This document shows positions 32,987 through 44,822 of a DNA stretch of 64,000 nt, piece after piece. Source of the DNA: Phenylobacterium sp. Lineage in GTDB: Bacteria; Pseudomonadota; Alphaproteobacteria; Caulobacterales; Caulobacteraceae. Every line of letters starts with the position of its first letter. The first letter of the stretch is position 1. The notes beneath the pieces are model-generated. The model did not search any database and was not told where the DNA came from. It saw nothing but the letters and a program-made list of their open reading frames with translations. The position numbers and the translations under genes are program-made. Location: assembly GCF_030679875.1 (NCBI RefSeq), contig NZ_JAUXSP010000012.1, positions 1 to 64,000 of the forward strand. Reading direction: 5' to 3'.

Positions 32987-34100
32987 TTAGGCCTCCCGCG
33001 TGATCCCCACCCTCTGGGCGAGTGACGCGCCCATGAAGGGGTCAAGGTCCCCATCCAGCACGCCATCGGTGTCTGACGTCTCCACCTCCGTGCGGAGATC
33101 CTTGACCATCTGATAGGGCTGCAGGACGTAGGAACGGATCTGATGACCCCAGCCGATATCGGTCTTCTGGTCTTCCAGAGCCTGCTGCTCGGCTTCGCGC
33201 CGCTGAAGTTCCCGCTCATAGAGCCGGGCCCGCAGCATTTTCCAGGCCTCTTCCCGGTTCTGGTGCTGTGAACGCCCCGCCTGACAGGCCACGACAACGC
33301 CGGTCGGGATGTGCGTCAGCCGCACCGCGGAGTCGGTCTTATTGATGTGCTGGCCACCGGCGCCTGAGGCCCGGTAGGTGTCGGTGCGCACGTCAGCCGG
33401 ATTGATCTCGATCTCGATCGTGTCGTCGACCACAGGGAAGACCCAGACCGAGGCGAAGCTGGTGTGGCGCTTTGCGTTGGCGTCGAACGGTGAAATCCGG
33501 ACCAGGCGATGCACACCGGCCTCGGTCTTCAGCCAGCCATAGGCGTTGGGGCCCTTGACCTGCAGCGTCGCCGACTTGATCCCGGCCTGCTCGCCCCCAG
33601 TCTCTTCGACCAACTCCACGCCCATGCCATGCTGCTGCGCCCAGCGGGTGTACATCCGCAGCAGCATGCCCGCCCAGTCGTTGGACTCGGTGCCGCCCGC
33701 CCCGGAGTTGATCTCCACATAGGCGTCATTGCCGTCGGCTTCACCCGACAGAAGCGCCTCAAGCTCGGCCCGGGCTGCGCGCTCCTTGATCGCCTTCAGC
33801 TCAGCGCGAGCCTCATCGAGGCTGGCCTCATCGCCCTCCTCGTCGGCCATCTCCGCCAGGGCGACAGCGTCTTCAAGGCCCCGCTCCAGCGACCGGACGG
33901 CGTCGATCTGTCCGGCCAGGCGCTGGCGTTCACGCATCAGGGCCTGGGCCTCGGCCGCATTATCCCAAAGGCTCGGATCCTCGACCCGGGCGTTCAGCTC
34001 ATCCAGATGACGGAGGGCTGGTTCCCAGTCAAAGACGCCTCCTGAGCAGTCCAATGGACTGCTCGATGTCGGCCGACATGGCCTCGACATCCGCTCTCAT
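32987..34100 (-). CDS. prfB: Peptide chain release factor 2, with programmed +1 frameshift
   Basis: RF2 terminates translation at UGA and UAA. The gene is read in two frames. Codons 1-23 run from the ATG at 34100 ([20 protein letters not shown]...) to CTT (34034-34032), followed by an in-frame TGA (34031-34029). The ribosome skips one base and continues at GAC (34030) for 347 more residues, giving 370. The frameshift signal AGGAGG-CGT-CTT-TGA-C matches the classic internal Shine-Dalgarno and CUU UGA C arrangement. The catalytic GGQ is in [14 protein letters not shown]. Low RF2 favours frameshifting, so the gene autoregulates. Confidence 0.95.
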
Positions 34101-34186
34101 GGATCGCTCCTGGCAATCGGTGATGATCTCTGCGACCGAGCGGCGGCAGGCGATTCAAGGGGCTGCGGGATAACGCGACCTTCTGG

Positions 34187-36571
<2,385 letters not shown>

Positions 36572-36673
36572 CTGTGCTGACCTCCGCAGGCGCCCTCGCC
36601 CATCAGACCGTCATCTAACGCGCATCAAGCCGGGCGCCAACGGCCGCGACGACGCAGCAGGCCTTGGGCGCGA

Positions 36674-37864
36674 TCAGCGGGCCGCCAGCTGGCCTTGCTG
36701 CAGGAAATAGTCGTCGATCGCATCGCCGATGCTGTTCATGAACCGCGTGCGCCGGCCCACGTCCAACAGGTTGGCCTCGTCATGCACATTGGTCATGAAG
36801 CCCATCTCAAGAAGGATGGCCGGGACATCTGGCGCCAGCAGGACGACGAAGCCGGCGTCTCGGTGGCTGCGACGCAGAAGAGGCATGTGCGAGTCGGCCC
36901 GCTGCAGCGCCAGTTCAGCGAAGGTCGCCGAGCGGTTCTTTGTCGCCCGCTGGGTGAGGTCAAAGAGGATGTCGCGCACGCCCTGATCACCGCCGCTGAG
37001 GCTTGTGTTCATGAACCAATCGTCCTTGGAGACAAACTTGGCCGCCCGACCCGAGGCCTGCTCGGAGAGGGTATAGACCGAGGTCCCGCGGGTGGAGGCG
37101 TCAGCGCCGGCGTCGGCGTGAAGCGAGATAAAGAGGTCTGCACCCGCCCGCCGGGCGACCTGCACCCGCGTCTCCAGCGGCACATAGACGTCGCTGCTGC
37201 GGGTCATGACGACCTTGTACTTGCCGCTGCGCTCCAGGCGCGCTTGCAGGGCCAGGGCCGCGGCGAGATTGACGTCCTTTTCGAGTCCCCGTGAACCCCG
37301 GGCGCCGGAGTCCTTGCCGCCATGCCCTGCATCAATGACCACCACCTTCTTGAGCGGCAGCGGCTTGGCGGCTGGAGCGGCCGGTCTGCGGGCGGGCCGC
37401 GAAATGAAGGTGGCGCTCGGCGGGCCGGCGGAGGCGATATCGATGACATAGCGGTAGTGGCCAACGCCATCCGCGGGCGGCAAAAGGAATCGGCGCTTGA
37501 TCACACCAGCCCCGTTCAGGTCCACCTGCAGGCGGGCCGAACCCTGGGAGTTGTCAATCATCCAGGCCTTGACCAGGCCGCGACCGGAACCTTGAAGGCT
37601 GGCCTTGGCGTCAACACCGGGCAAAGACATGACCACGCGGCCATCGGCGCCGTCCTGACTGACCTTCCCGGTGGCGCCGCGATCCAGGTCAATGACCAGA
37701 CGTGTCTCAGCCCCGTTGCCGCCTAGTCGAACCCCGAGCACATCTGCTCCAGGGGCCGCAGCATGCGACACAGCGACCGCCGCCAGACCGCCCAGGGTCG
37801 CCACAGCGACACCGGCGCAGAGCAGTCGCGCCTTCCTGAAGATCTTGCCCAGCCTTGCGAGCAT
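36674..37864 (-). CDS. amiC: N-acetylmuramoyl-L-alanine amidase (Amidase_3)
   Basis: This periplasmic zinc amidase cleaves stem peptides from glycan strands, mainly in daughter-cell separation. The 396-residue product has a signal peptide or anchor (about 1-35), an N-terminal AMIN domain (about 40-160), a Pro/Ala/Arg linker, and the Amidase_3 domain. Zinc-site elements are IDAGHGGKDSGA, the Glu in RGLEKDVNL, and FISLHADAG; the catalytic Glu is in ILLEMGFMTN. The ATG at 37864 begins the signal peptide; an upstream extension would enter the promoter region. Likely works with the neighbouring PBP1a. Confidence 0.93.
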   Translation of the reverse strand: MLARLGKIFRKARLLCAGVAVATLGGLAAVAVSHAAAPGADVLGVRLGGNGAETRLVIDLDRGATGKVSQDGADGRVVMSLPGVDAKASLQGSGRGLVKAWMIDNSQGSARLQVDLNGAGVIKRRFLLPPADGVGHYRYVIDIASAGPPSATFISRPARRPAAPAAKPLPLKKVVVIDAGHGGKDSGARGSRGLEKDVNLAAALALQARLERSGKYKVVMTRSSDVYVPLETRVQVARRAGADLFISLHADAGADASTRGTSVYTLSEQASGRAAKFVSKDDWFMNTSLSGGDQGVRDILFDLTQRATKNRSATFAELALQRADSHMPLLRRSHRDAGFVVLLAPDVPAILLEMGFMTNVHDEANLLDVGRRTRFMNSIGDAIDDYFLQQGQLAAR

Positions 37865-38272
37865 ACGCTTACACACCCACCAAACGTTTCTGCGACGTTG
37901 AACCTCCCTTAGAGCCCATCGCCGTGGAAAAAGGGTTAAGCGCCCGGCGCTCACGAGGACCGCTTTCCTTTTTTCCTCCGGTGTTGCAAAGTCGCCCCGC
38001 GCAAGGAGGGGCCTGACTCACATGCCCGCCTTACTTCAGCGCGAACACCTGCGTCGGCCCGACTGAAGTTCGGCGACGACGCTCCACCGATCCCCCGCCT
38101 TGCAGGCGTGACTAGGACACACCCATGGGCAGCGTCGCACGAGCCCCATTCTGGCGTCTGGCCGGCCTCGCGGCCGCCTCCGTCGCTGTGAACAGAGACC
38201 CTGCGCGCGCCCTCATGATTAGCCGGCAGCGCCCGAACGCAAGTTTCGTGGCGCGCCGTGGAGACTCACTAA
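37865..38272. other. Intergenic region between amidase and rne (408 bp)
   Basis: Divergent control region for the amidase (minus) and rne (plus). It contains a short uORF (38022-38066) and an inverted repeat ACTTCAG/CTGAAGT (38033-38039 and 38063-38069, 23-base loop). E. coli rne has a long regulatory leader through which RNase E autoregulates, so a long structured leader here would fit. No convincing -35/-10 pair was found on either strand. A 74-codon frame at 38125-38349 overlaps the rne start and looks accidental. Confidence 0.5.
38022..38066 (+). CDS. Possible 14-residue uORF in the rne leader
   Basis: The frame MPALLQREHLRRPD ends in TGA about 206 bases before rne. AAGGAGG (38003-38009) precedes the ATG by 12 bases, a strong Shine-Dalgarno at slightly long spacing. 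The arms ACTTCAG and CTGAAGT lie within it, so its translation would open that hairpin. Speculative regulatory uORF. Confidence 0.3.
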   Translation: MPALLQREHLRRPD

Positions 38273-40993
38273 ATGTCGAAGAAGATGCTTATCGATGCGG
38301 CCCACGCCGAAGAGACGCGTGTGGTTCTCATCGACGGAAACCGTGTTGAAGATTTCGATTTCGAGAGCAAAAACCGCAAGCAGCTCAGAGGGAATATCTA
38401 CCTCGCCAAGGTGACCCGTGTGGAGCCCAGTCTCCAGGCGGCGTTTATTGAATACGGCGGCAACCGTCACGGTTTCCTCGCCTTCAATGAAATTCATCCG
38501 GACTACTATCAGATCCCGGTCGCCGACCGGGAGGCGCTGATGCGCGAGGAAGCCGAGGAGGAGGAATCCTTCGAGCCGTCCGCGCGGTCCGCCGATCCCG
38601 ATGATGAAGACGCTGAAGCCGTCGTCGACGAAGACGATGTCATGGAAGAAGAGGTCGCCCGGCGCCGCCGGCGACTGATGCGCAAGTACAAGATCCAGGA
38701 AGTGATCCGCCGCCGGCAGATCATGCTGGTGCAGGTCGTCAAGGAGGAGCGCGGCAACAAGGGCGCGGCCCTGACCACCTATCTTTCCCTGGCTGGCCGC
38801 TACGGCGTGCTGATGCCCAATACGGCCCGCGGCGGCGGCATCAGCCGCAAGATCACGACGGCCACCGATCGCAAGCGCCTCAAGAGCGTCGTCCAGGGCC
38901 TCGACGTGCCCCAGGGCATGGGCCTGATCGTCCGCACGGCCGGCGCCAAGCGCACCAAGGCCGAGATCAAGCGCGACTACGAATATCTCCTGCGCCTGTG
39001 GGAAAATATTCGCGAGAACACCCTGCACTCCATCGCGCCCGCCCTCATCTATGAGGAAGAGGACCTGGTGAAGCGGGCGATCCGTGACCTCTACGACAAG
39101 GACATCGACGGCGTGTTCGTCGAGGGCGAGGCCGGCTTCAAGGACGCGCGGGACTTCATGCGCATGCTGATGCCGTCCCAGGCCAAGAAGGTGCAGCTCT
39201 ACCGCGACCCCGAACCCCTGTTCGTGAAGTTCAAGGTCGAGGACCACCTCTCCCAGATCTACAGCCCCGTCGTGCCCCTGCGCTCGGGCGGCTACCTGGT
39301 GATCAACCAGACCGAGGCCCTGGTGGCCGTCGATGTGAACTCGGGCAAGTCCACCCGGGAGCGCAACATCGAAGCCACCGCGCTGAAGACGAACATGGAG
39401 GCCGCCGAAGAGACCGCCCGGCAGCTCCGTCTGCGCGATCTCGCTGGCCTGATTGTCATCGACTTCATCGACATGGATGAGTCGAAGAATAACCGGGCTG
39501 TCGAAAAGAAGCTGAAGGACGCCCTGAAGGACGACCGCGCCCGCATCCAGATGGGCAAGATCAGCGGTTTTGGCCTGATGGAAATCAGCCGTCAGCGCCG
39601 CAGGACCGGGGTGCTGGAAGGCACGACCCATGTCTGCGAGCACTGCAACGGCACCGGTCGCGTGCGCTCGGTGGAATCCAGCGCGCTGGCCACCCTGCGC
39701 GCCCTGGAAATCGAGGCCCTGAAGGGCGGCGGCGAAGCCACCCTCAAGGCGCCCCGCGCCGTGGCGCTCTACATTCTCAACGAGAAGCGGGCGCATCTGG
39801 CCCGCATCCACGAGACCTTCGGGCTGTTCGTCACCGTCGTGGTGGATGACGCCATGCCTCACGCCGACTACGAGATCGAGCGGACCGCCAGCGAAACCCG
39901 ACCCGATCACGCCGTCATCTTCACCTCGGCCAAGTCGAAACTCGATCTCCTCGAGGACGATGGATACGACGACTCCTTCGAAGATGAGGAGGAGGACGAA
40001 GACGAGGACGAGGACGAAGAAGACGAGGCGCCCATCCGCGCCGCCAAGGTCGCCGCCAAGGTCGCCGTCCAGGACGACGACGAGGATGAGGACGACGAGG
40101 ACGAGGACGAGGTTCGTGGCGAGTCAACCGGTGACGAGGAGTCTGACGGTCGCACCCGCGGCCGCGGCCGCCGGCGCCGTCGGCGCAGCGGCCGCCGGGA
40201 GGAAGAAGATCGTCCCGCGACTCCTGAGGCCGACGTCCGCCTTGAAGACGAGAACGGCGGCCGACGCCGCCGCCGGGGGCGCCGAGGCGGCCGCCGGCTG
40301 CGTGAGGACCGTCCCGGCGAGGCCTTCGCCTGGGTCCGCCCCTGGGTGCCCTATGGCGAGGATCCCTTCGTCTGGTTCGACCTCTCCGAAGACCCGCGAA
40401 TGGCGGTCCCGGAACTGACCTCGGCGGCGGCCTCACCGACGTCGGCATCGTCGCCTGACGCGTCGGACGCGTCTGACGCCCATGAGGCGCGGCCATTGGT
40501 CGAAGCATCCAGCCAGGACGACGTCTGGGTTGAACTCCCGGAGCCTGGCGAGAAGCCCAAGCGCCGTCGCAGTCGCGGCAAGGCCAAGCCTGCAGCCGAA
40601 ACGTCGGCTGACGACGTGGTTGAGGCCGCTCCAGATGTGGCCCCAGAGGTTGCGGTCGCAGAAGAGCCGACGGCGCAGCCAGAACTTACGCCGGCAGAGA
40701 CGCCTCTGGTCGAGGCGGCCAAGCCCAAGCGCACCCGCACCCGCCGCAAGGCCGAGCCCAAGGCGGAAATCGGGGCTGAAGCCACCCCTGACGCCGAGGT
40801 CCTCGCCCCGGTGGCCGCGGAGTCTGCGGCAGCGCCTGAGGTAGAACCCGAACCAAAGCCGGAGCCCGTGGCCACGCCGGCCCCTCAGCCGGTCGAGGCC
40901 GCCGCCGAGGCCGCTCCGCCAGTGACCGCCGATCCGGCTGAGATCACGTCTCCGCCGACCAAGCCCCGCCGTGGCTGGTGGCGGCGCGGCTGA
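38273..40993 (+). CDS. rne: Ribonuclease E
   Basis: RNase E is the main endonuclease of mRNA decay and the scaffold of the degradosome. The 906-residue product has an N-terminal S1 domain interrupted by an acidic/Arg-rich insertion (about 95-140). The catalytic DNase I-like region has VAVDVNSGKSTRERN and IVIDFIDMDESKNNR, and the zinc link is CEHCNGTGR. A long disordered C-terminal half alternates acidic runs, Arg-rich RNA-binding patches and Ala/Pro/Glu-rich sequence. It ends PRRGWWRRG, matching the GWW motif by which Caulobacter RNase E binds PNPase. GGAGA precedes the ATG. Confidence 0.97.
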   Translation: MSKKMLIDAAHAEETRVVLIDGNRVEDFDFESKNRKQLRGNIYLAKVTRVEPSLQAAFIEYGGNRHGFLAFNEIHPDYYQIPVADREALMREEAEEEESFEPSARSADPDDEDAEAVVDEDDVMEEEVARRRRRLMRKYKIQEVIRRRQIMLVQVVKEERGNKGAALTTYLSLAGRYGVLMPNTARGGGISRKITTATDRKRLKSVVQGLDVPQGMGLIVRTAGAKRTKAEIKRDYEYLLRLWENIRENTLHSIAPALIYEEEDLVKRAIRDLYDKDIDGVFVEGEAGFKDARDFMRMLMPSQAKKVQLYRDPEPLFVKFKVEDHLSQIYSPVVPLRSGGYLVINQTEALVAVDVNSGKSTRERNIEATALKTNMEAAEETARQLRLRDLAGLIVIDFIDMDESKNNRAVEKKLKDALKDDRARIQMGKISGFGLMEISRQRRRTGVLEGTTHVCEHCNGTGRVRSVESSALATLRALEIEALKGGGEATLKAPRAVALYILNEKRAHLARIHETFGLFVTVVVDDAMPHADYEIERTASETRPDHAVIFTSAKSKLDLLEDDGYDDSFEDEEEDEDEDEDEEDEAPIRAAKVAAKVAVQDDDEDEDDEDEDEVRGESTGDEESDGRTRGRGRRRRRRSGRREEEDRPATPEADVRLEDENGGRRRRRGRRGGRRLREDRPGEAFAWVRPWVPYGEDPFVWFDLSEDPRMAVPELTSAAASPTSASSPDASDASDAHEARPLVEASSQDDVWVELPEPGEKPKRRRSRGKAKPAAETSADDVVEAAPDVAPEVAVAEEPTAQPELTPAETPLVEAAKPKRTRTRRKAEPKAEIGAEATPDAEVLAPVAAESAAAPEVEPEPKPEPVATPAPQPVEAAAEAAPPVTADPAEITSPPTKPRRGWWRRG
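39955..40131 (+). repeat. Acidic low-complexity codon repeats inside rne
   Basis: GAC/GAG/GAT codons repeat almost without break across two blocks (about 39985-40026 and 40075-40110), encoding runs of Asp and Glu. They form part of the disordered region of RNase E. This is simple coding repetition, prone to length variation. Confidence 0.8.
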
Positions 40994-41040
40994 CGGGTTA
41001 GTCTGAGATGAGTAGGGGGGAAGCGAGCAAGAGAGTGTGC

Positions 41041-42480
41041 ATGGCCTCCCCCCTGCTTTTTCAGAACCCTGACTGGTTTTCGCGGCGCCTGACGCCCCTT
41101 CGGCGTCTCGCCGCGCGGTTGGCCCTGGCCGCGACCCTGGCTGTCGCGCCTGTGGCGGCCCAGGCCCAGCAGGGCCTCTCCCTGATCAGGGACACCGAGA
41201 TCGAGGCCATTCTGGAGGCCGACTCCCGGCCCATCCTCGAAGCCGCCGGGATCAATCCCGACAGTATCGAGATCCTGCTGATCGGCAGCCGCGAGCTCAA
41301 CGCCTTTGCCGCTCCAGGCACCATGGGCTTCTTCACCGGCCTGATCCTGGAGTCAGAGAACCCCAATCAGCTTCAGGGCGTCATCGCCCACGAGGTGGGC
41401 CATCTGGCCGCCGGCCACAGCGCACGCTCAGGCGAAATGCAGCGGGCCGGCATGCAGCCCTTCCTGCTCACCATGGGCCTGGGGGTCCTGGCCGCCTTCG
41501 CCGGCGCAGGCGACGCCGCCATCGCCCTGATGGGCAGCGCCAGCCAGTTCGGGACCCTGGCGGCCCTGGGCTATAGCCGCGAACAGGAAAGCCGCGCTGA
41601 CCAGGCCGGGCTTAACATCCTTGATCGTGCAGGCCTGTCGGGCCGGGGGCTCGTCGAGTTCTTTGACAACTTCCGCTACCAGGAGGTCTTCCAGGAGGCG
41701 CGGCGCTACGCCTACTTCCGCAGCCACCCCCTGTCTTCGGAGCGGATCGACACCCTGCGCCGCAAGGCCGAGACGCTGCCGGACTGGGAAAAGGTCGACA
41801 GCGAAGAGGCCATGGAGCGCCACCGCATCATGCAGGCCAAGCTGCAGGGGTTCCTGAACCCGCAGCGGGCCATCGTCCAATACAGCGAGACAGACACGAG
41901 CTATCCAGCCCGCTACGCCCGGGCCATCGCCTACTATCAGATGAAGGAGCCTGACCAGGCGCTCCGCCTGATCGAGGTGCTGCTCGGCGAACAACCGGAA
42001 AACGCCTATCTCTGGGAGCTCAAGGGCCAGATCCTGTTTGAGTTCGGCCGCACCGCGCTGGCCGAGGAACCCCAGCGCAAGTCCGTGGAGCTGATGCCGG
42101 AGGCCCCCCTGCTCCGGGTCAATCTCGGCCAGACCCTCATCGCGATGAACGATGACGCCAAGCTCAATGAGGGCATCGACGAATTGCGCCGGGCCCTGAC
42201 TCAGGAGAATGACAACGCGGTGGCCTGGCGTCTCCTGGCCGAGGCGCATGACCGGCGTGGCGACGACGGCTCAGCGCGACTGGCTACCGCGGAGTACAAT
42301 TTCCACATCGGCAACGGCCAGCAGGCGCGGGTTTTCGCCATGCGCGCCCGCGATCTGCTGACCCGGGACACCCCGGAGTGGCGGCGGGCGACGGACATTG
42401 TCCTGACCTCCAACCCGTCCCGCGACGACCTGCGCGAACTGGCCAAGGAAGGCGCGATTTCCTCCGGTTCAGTGCGATAA
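41041..42480 (+). CDS. Periplasmic M48 metalloprotease with TPR domain (BepA-like)
   Basis: BepA-type proteins assist outer-membrane protein assembly and degrade stalled substrates. The 479-residue product has a signal peptide (about 1-42, ending VAAQAQ), the M48 zinc motif HEVGH (117-121) and a third ligand Glu in SREQESRADQAG. C-terminal TPR-like helices cover about 270-450. The ATG at 41041 is preceded by AGAGAG; an in-frame ATG at 41008 would add 11 residues before the signal peptide. It lies 47 bases after rne and is followed by the DsbA-like lipoprotein gene. Confidence 0.93.
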   Translation: MASPLLFQNPDWFSRRLTPLRRLAARLALAATLAVAPVAAQAQQGLSLIRDTEIEAILEADSRPILEAAGINPDSIEILLIGSRELNAFAAPGTMGFFTGLILESENPNQLQGVIAHEVGHLAAGHSARSGEMQRAGMQPFLLTMGLGVLAAFAGAGDAAIALMGSASQFGTLAALGYSREQESRADQAGLNILDRAGLSGRGLVEFFDNFRYQEVFQEARRYAYFRSHPLSSERIDTLRRKAETLPDWEKVDSEEAMERHRIMQAKLQGFLNPQRAIVQYSETDTSYPARYARAIAYYQMKEPDQALRLIEVLLGEQPENAYLWELKGQILFEFGRTALAEEPQRKSVELMPEAPLLRVNLGQTLIAMNDDAKLNEGIDELRRALTQENDNAVAWRLLAEAHDRRGDDGSARLATAEYNFHIGNGQQARVFAMRARDLLTRDTPEWRRATDIVLTSNPSRDDLRELAKEGAISSGSVR

Positions 42481-42543
42481 GCCTGGCCAACTCCCGTGCG
42501 CCTGGGTCGCATCCGGCGCCAAACACCCCTATCTGGACTCCTG

Positions 42544-43269
42544 ATGAGAAATTCCTTGCCCGTACTTGCCGCGCTTTGCGCCTCCACCCTGGCGCTGGCC
42601 GCCTGCGACCGCGGCGCTGACGACGCCTTTGGCGAGCGGGTGCGCGCCTATCTTCTCGAACATCCCGAGGTGATTGAGGAAGCCGTACAGAAGCTTGGGG
42701 AAAAGCGGGAGGTCGAGGCGGCGCAGGCTGCGACCTCGGCCATTGAGACCCAGAGGGCGGCCCTTGAACGGGACCCGCGAGACTTTGTCGCCAATCCCAA
42801 TGGTACGATCACGGTCACCGAATTTTTCGACTACCGTTGCGGCTACTGCAAGATCGCCGCGGTCGAGATGGCCAAGATCATTGAAGAAAACCCCGATGTG
42901 CGGGTGGTCTTCAAGGAGTTTCCGATCTTTGGGGAACAGTCGGACGAGACCGCCGCCATCATGCTCACCGATCTGGCCAAGCCTAAGACCCTCGAGCTGC
43001 ATGATCGGCTGATGGCCGAAAAGTCCCTGGACGACGCCGCGCTTGATCGCCACCTGCGCGCCGTGGGGATCGACCCGGCCGCCGCCCGACAGGCCGCCCA
43101 GGCCCCGGCGATCCAGCAGCAGCTGGTCGACACCCACGAATTGGCGGCCAGTCTCGGCATCAACGGGACACCGGCCTTCGTGATCGGCGACCGCCTGATT
43201 TCCGGCGCCGACATGGATGCGGTTAAGGCCGCCATCACGGCGGCCCAGGCCGAGAAGATCGCGGGCTAG
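42544..43269 (+). CDS. DsbA-family thiol:disulfide oxidoreductase (lipoprotein)
   Basis: A thioredoxin-fold protein of 241 residues related to Com1/ScsC-like DsbA proteins, for periplasmic disulfide formation or isomerisation. The signal peptide ends in a lipobox, LAAC with Cys21, so the protein is probably lipid-anchored. A helical N-terminal segment (about 28-80) precedes the redox motif CGYC (Cys99, Cys102) in [10 protein letters not shown]. The cis-Pro loop is [10 protein letters not shown]. The start at 42544 begins the signal peptide. It overlaps the convergent thiG stop by 4 bases. Confidence 0.92.
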   Translation: MRNSLPVLAALCASTLALAACDRGADDAFGERVRAYLLEHPEVIEEAVQKLGEKREVEAAQAATSAIETQRAALERDPRDFVANPNGTITVTEFFDYRCGYCKIAAVEMAKIIEENPDVRVVFKEFPIFGEQSDETAAIMLTDLAKPKTLELHDRLMAEKSLDDAALDRHLRAVGIDPAAARQAAQAPAIQQQLVDTHELAASLGINGTPAFVIGDRLISGADMDAVKAAITAAQAEKIAG

Positions 43270-44066
43270 ATCAGCCCCGCCAACGGCGAGGACGGATCGG
43301 CGTACATCCGCTTGGGCATCCGCCCGGCCAGGAAGGCCTCACGCCCGGCGATCACCGCATGGCGCATGGCGCTGGCCATCAGGATCGGATCGCGCGCCTC
43401 GGCGATGGCGGTGTTCATCAGCACGGCGTCGCAGCCGAGTTCCATGGCTACGGCCGCGTCCGACGCCGTACCCACGCCGGCGTCCACCAGCACCGGCACC
43501 TTGGACTGCTCGATGATCAGACCGAGATTCAGCATGTTCTGGATGCCGCGGCCCGAGCCGATGGGCGCGCCGAGCGGCATGATGGCTGCGGCCCCGGCCT
43601 CTTCCAACTTGAGCGCATAGACCGGATCGTCGCTGCAATAGACCATGACGTCGAAGCCGTCGGAGATCAGCAGCTTCAGGGCCCTGAGGGTCTCTTCCAT
43701 GTCTGGCAGCAGATGCTTCGTATTGGACAGCACCTCGAGCTTCACGAGGTTCCAGCCCCCCGCCTCCCGGGCCAGACGCAGGGTGCGCACGGCGTCCTCG
43801 CCCGTGAAGCAACCGGCCGTATTGGGCAGGAACGTGAACCGGTCAGGCTTCACATGATCCACCAGCATGGGCTGGCTGGGGTCCGACAGGTTCACTCGGC
43901 GGATCGCCACCGTGACGATCTCCGCGCCCGCCGCCTCCGCGGCGGCGGCGTTAGTGGCGTAGTCCTTGTACTTGCCCGTACCGACGATGAGCCGGGAGGA
44001 GAAGGTCCGACCAGCCACGCTCCAGGTGTCTTCGGCGCTGAGGGCGCGGGTCCCGGTGTCGTCCAT
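43266..44066 (-). CDS. thiG: Thiazole synthase
   Basis: ThiG forms the thiazole phosphate of thiamine from deoxyxylulose phosphate, dehydroglycine and ThiS-thiocarboxylate. The 266-residue product is a TIM barrel with the Schiff-base Lys region [16 protein letters not shown] and the phosphate-binding [11 protein letters not shown]. The ATG at 44066 lies one base after the thiS stop; a longer frame into thiS is rejected. No other thi gene is adjacent, so the rest of the pathway lies elsewhere. Confidence 0.96.
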   Translation of the reverse strand: MDDTGTRALSAEDTWSVAGRTFSSRLIVGTGKYKDYATNAAAAEAAGAEIVTVAIRRVNLSDPSQPMLVDHVKPDRFTFLPNTAGCFTGEDAVRTLRLAREAGGWNLVKLEVLSNTKHLLPDMEETLRALKLLISDGFDVMVYCSDDPVYALKLEEAGAAAIMPLGAPIGSGRGIQNMLNLGLIIEQSKVPVLVDAGVGTASDAAVAMELGCDAVLMNTAIAEARDPILMASAMRHAVIAGREAFLAGRMPKRMYADPSSPLAGLI

Positions 44067-44067
44067 G

Positions 44068-44268
44068 TCAGCCGCCTCCAATAAAGTGCACGATCTCGAT
44101 CCGGTCGCCGTCGGCCACCGGGGTCTGCTCATAGGCCGAGCGCGGCACGATCTCCAGATTGCGCTCCACGGCCACCTTGCGGGGATCGAGCCCGAGGGCG
44201 GCCACCAGGGCGGCCAGGTGCGGAAGGGGCTCGAAGGCCCGAGGTTCCCCGTTGATGGTCAGGTTCAT
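44068..44268 (-). CDS. thiS: Sulfur carrier protein ThiS
   Basis: ThiS is a ubiquitin-like protein whose C-terminal glycine is thiocarboxylated to donate sulfur to thiazole. The 66-residue product starts [19 protein letters not shown] and ends HFIGGG, containing the required Gly-Gly; the extra terminal Gly is slightly unusual but is seen in some homologues. The ATG at 44268 follows GAGAG; a TTG six bases upstream is less likely. Operon with thiG. Confidence 0.94.
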   Translation of the reverse strand: MNLTINGEPRAFEPLPHLAALVAALGLDPRKVAVERNLEIVPRSAYEQTPVADGDRIEIVHFIGGG

Positions 44269-44357
44269 GCTCAACTCTCGCCGCGCCGCGCAGCTTGCGG
44301 TGCTTGTGACCCCCGCCTGCGACCGTTACAAGACAGCGGAATCGCCGGCGGAGCCGA

Positions 44358-44795
44358 ATGTCCAAACCGATCTATGTGCTGAGCGGCCCCAATCTCAACC
44401 TCCTGGGCGTCCGCGAGCCTCAGATTTATGGGAAAGAGACCCTGGACGACGTTCGCATGGCCTGCGAGCGCCGCGCCGACACGCTTGGCCGGAGCCTCGT
44501 GTTCCGACAGTCCAATCATGAGGGTGTGCTGATCGACTGGGTGCAGGAGGCGCGAACCGCCGCCAGCGCCCTGGTGATCAACCCAGCCGGCTATGGTCAC
44601 ACCTCTGTGGCGCTTCTCGACGCGCTCAAGACCCTCGAGGTCCCGATCGTCGAATGCCATCTTTCGAACCCGGCGGCGCGCGAGACGTTCCGCCGACACA
44701 CCTATGTGTCCCTCGCTGCGACAGGAGTCGTGTCAGGCTTCGGCGTGGCGAGCTATGAACTGGCCGTTGAGGCCGCGGCGCGTCTCAGCGCCTGA
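44358..44795 (+). CDS. aroQ: 3-dehydroquinate dehydratase, type II
   Basis: AroQ dehydrates 3-dehydroquinate in the shikimate pathway; the type II enzyme is a dodecamer. The 145-residue product starts [20 protein letters not shown], with the catalytic Tyr in PQIYGKET, then [14 protein letters not shown] and [12 protein letters not shown]. The conserved His is in ECHLSNP and the Arg in FRRHTYVS. Divergent from thiSG. It is followed after 27 bases by accB, a common order in alphaproteobacteria. Confidence 0.97.
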   Translation: MSKPIYVLSGPNLNLLGVREPQIYGKETLDDVRMACERRADTLGRSLVFRQSNHEGVLIDWVQEARTAASALVINPAGYGHTSVALLDALKTLEVPIVECHLSNPAARETFRRHTYVSLAATGVVSGFGVASYELAVEAAARLSA

Positions 44796-44822
44796 CGCCT
44801 CCCAGCAGCAAGGGTCCCTTCC

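Noticed and set aside
34029..34100. prfB as a disrupted pseudogene
   Set aside because: The in-frame TGA sits in the exact conserved frameshift signal, so the break is programmed.
38125..38349. 74-codon frame overlapping the rne start
   Set aside because: It overlaps rne out of frame, is Arg-rich, has no clear ribosome-binding site and resembles no family; the apparent hydrophobic N terminus is short.
39955..40131. Tandem repeat or CRISPR-like array
   Set aside because: The repetition is of GAC/GAG/GAT codons encoding an acidic region of RNase E; there are no spacers.
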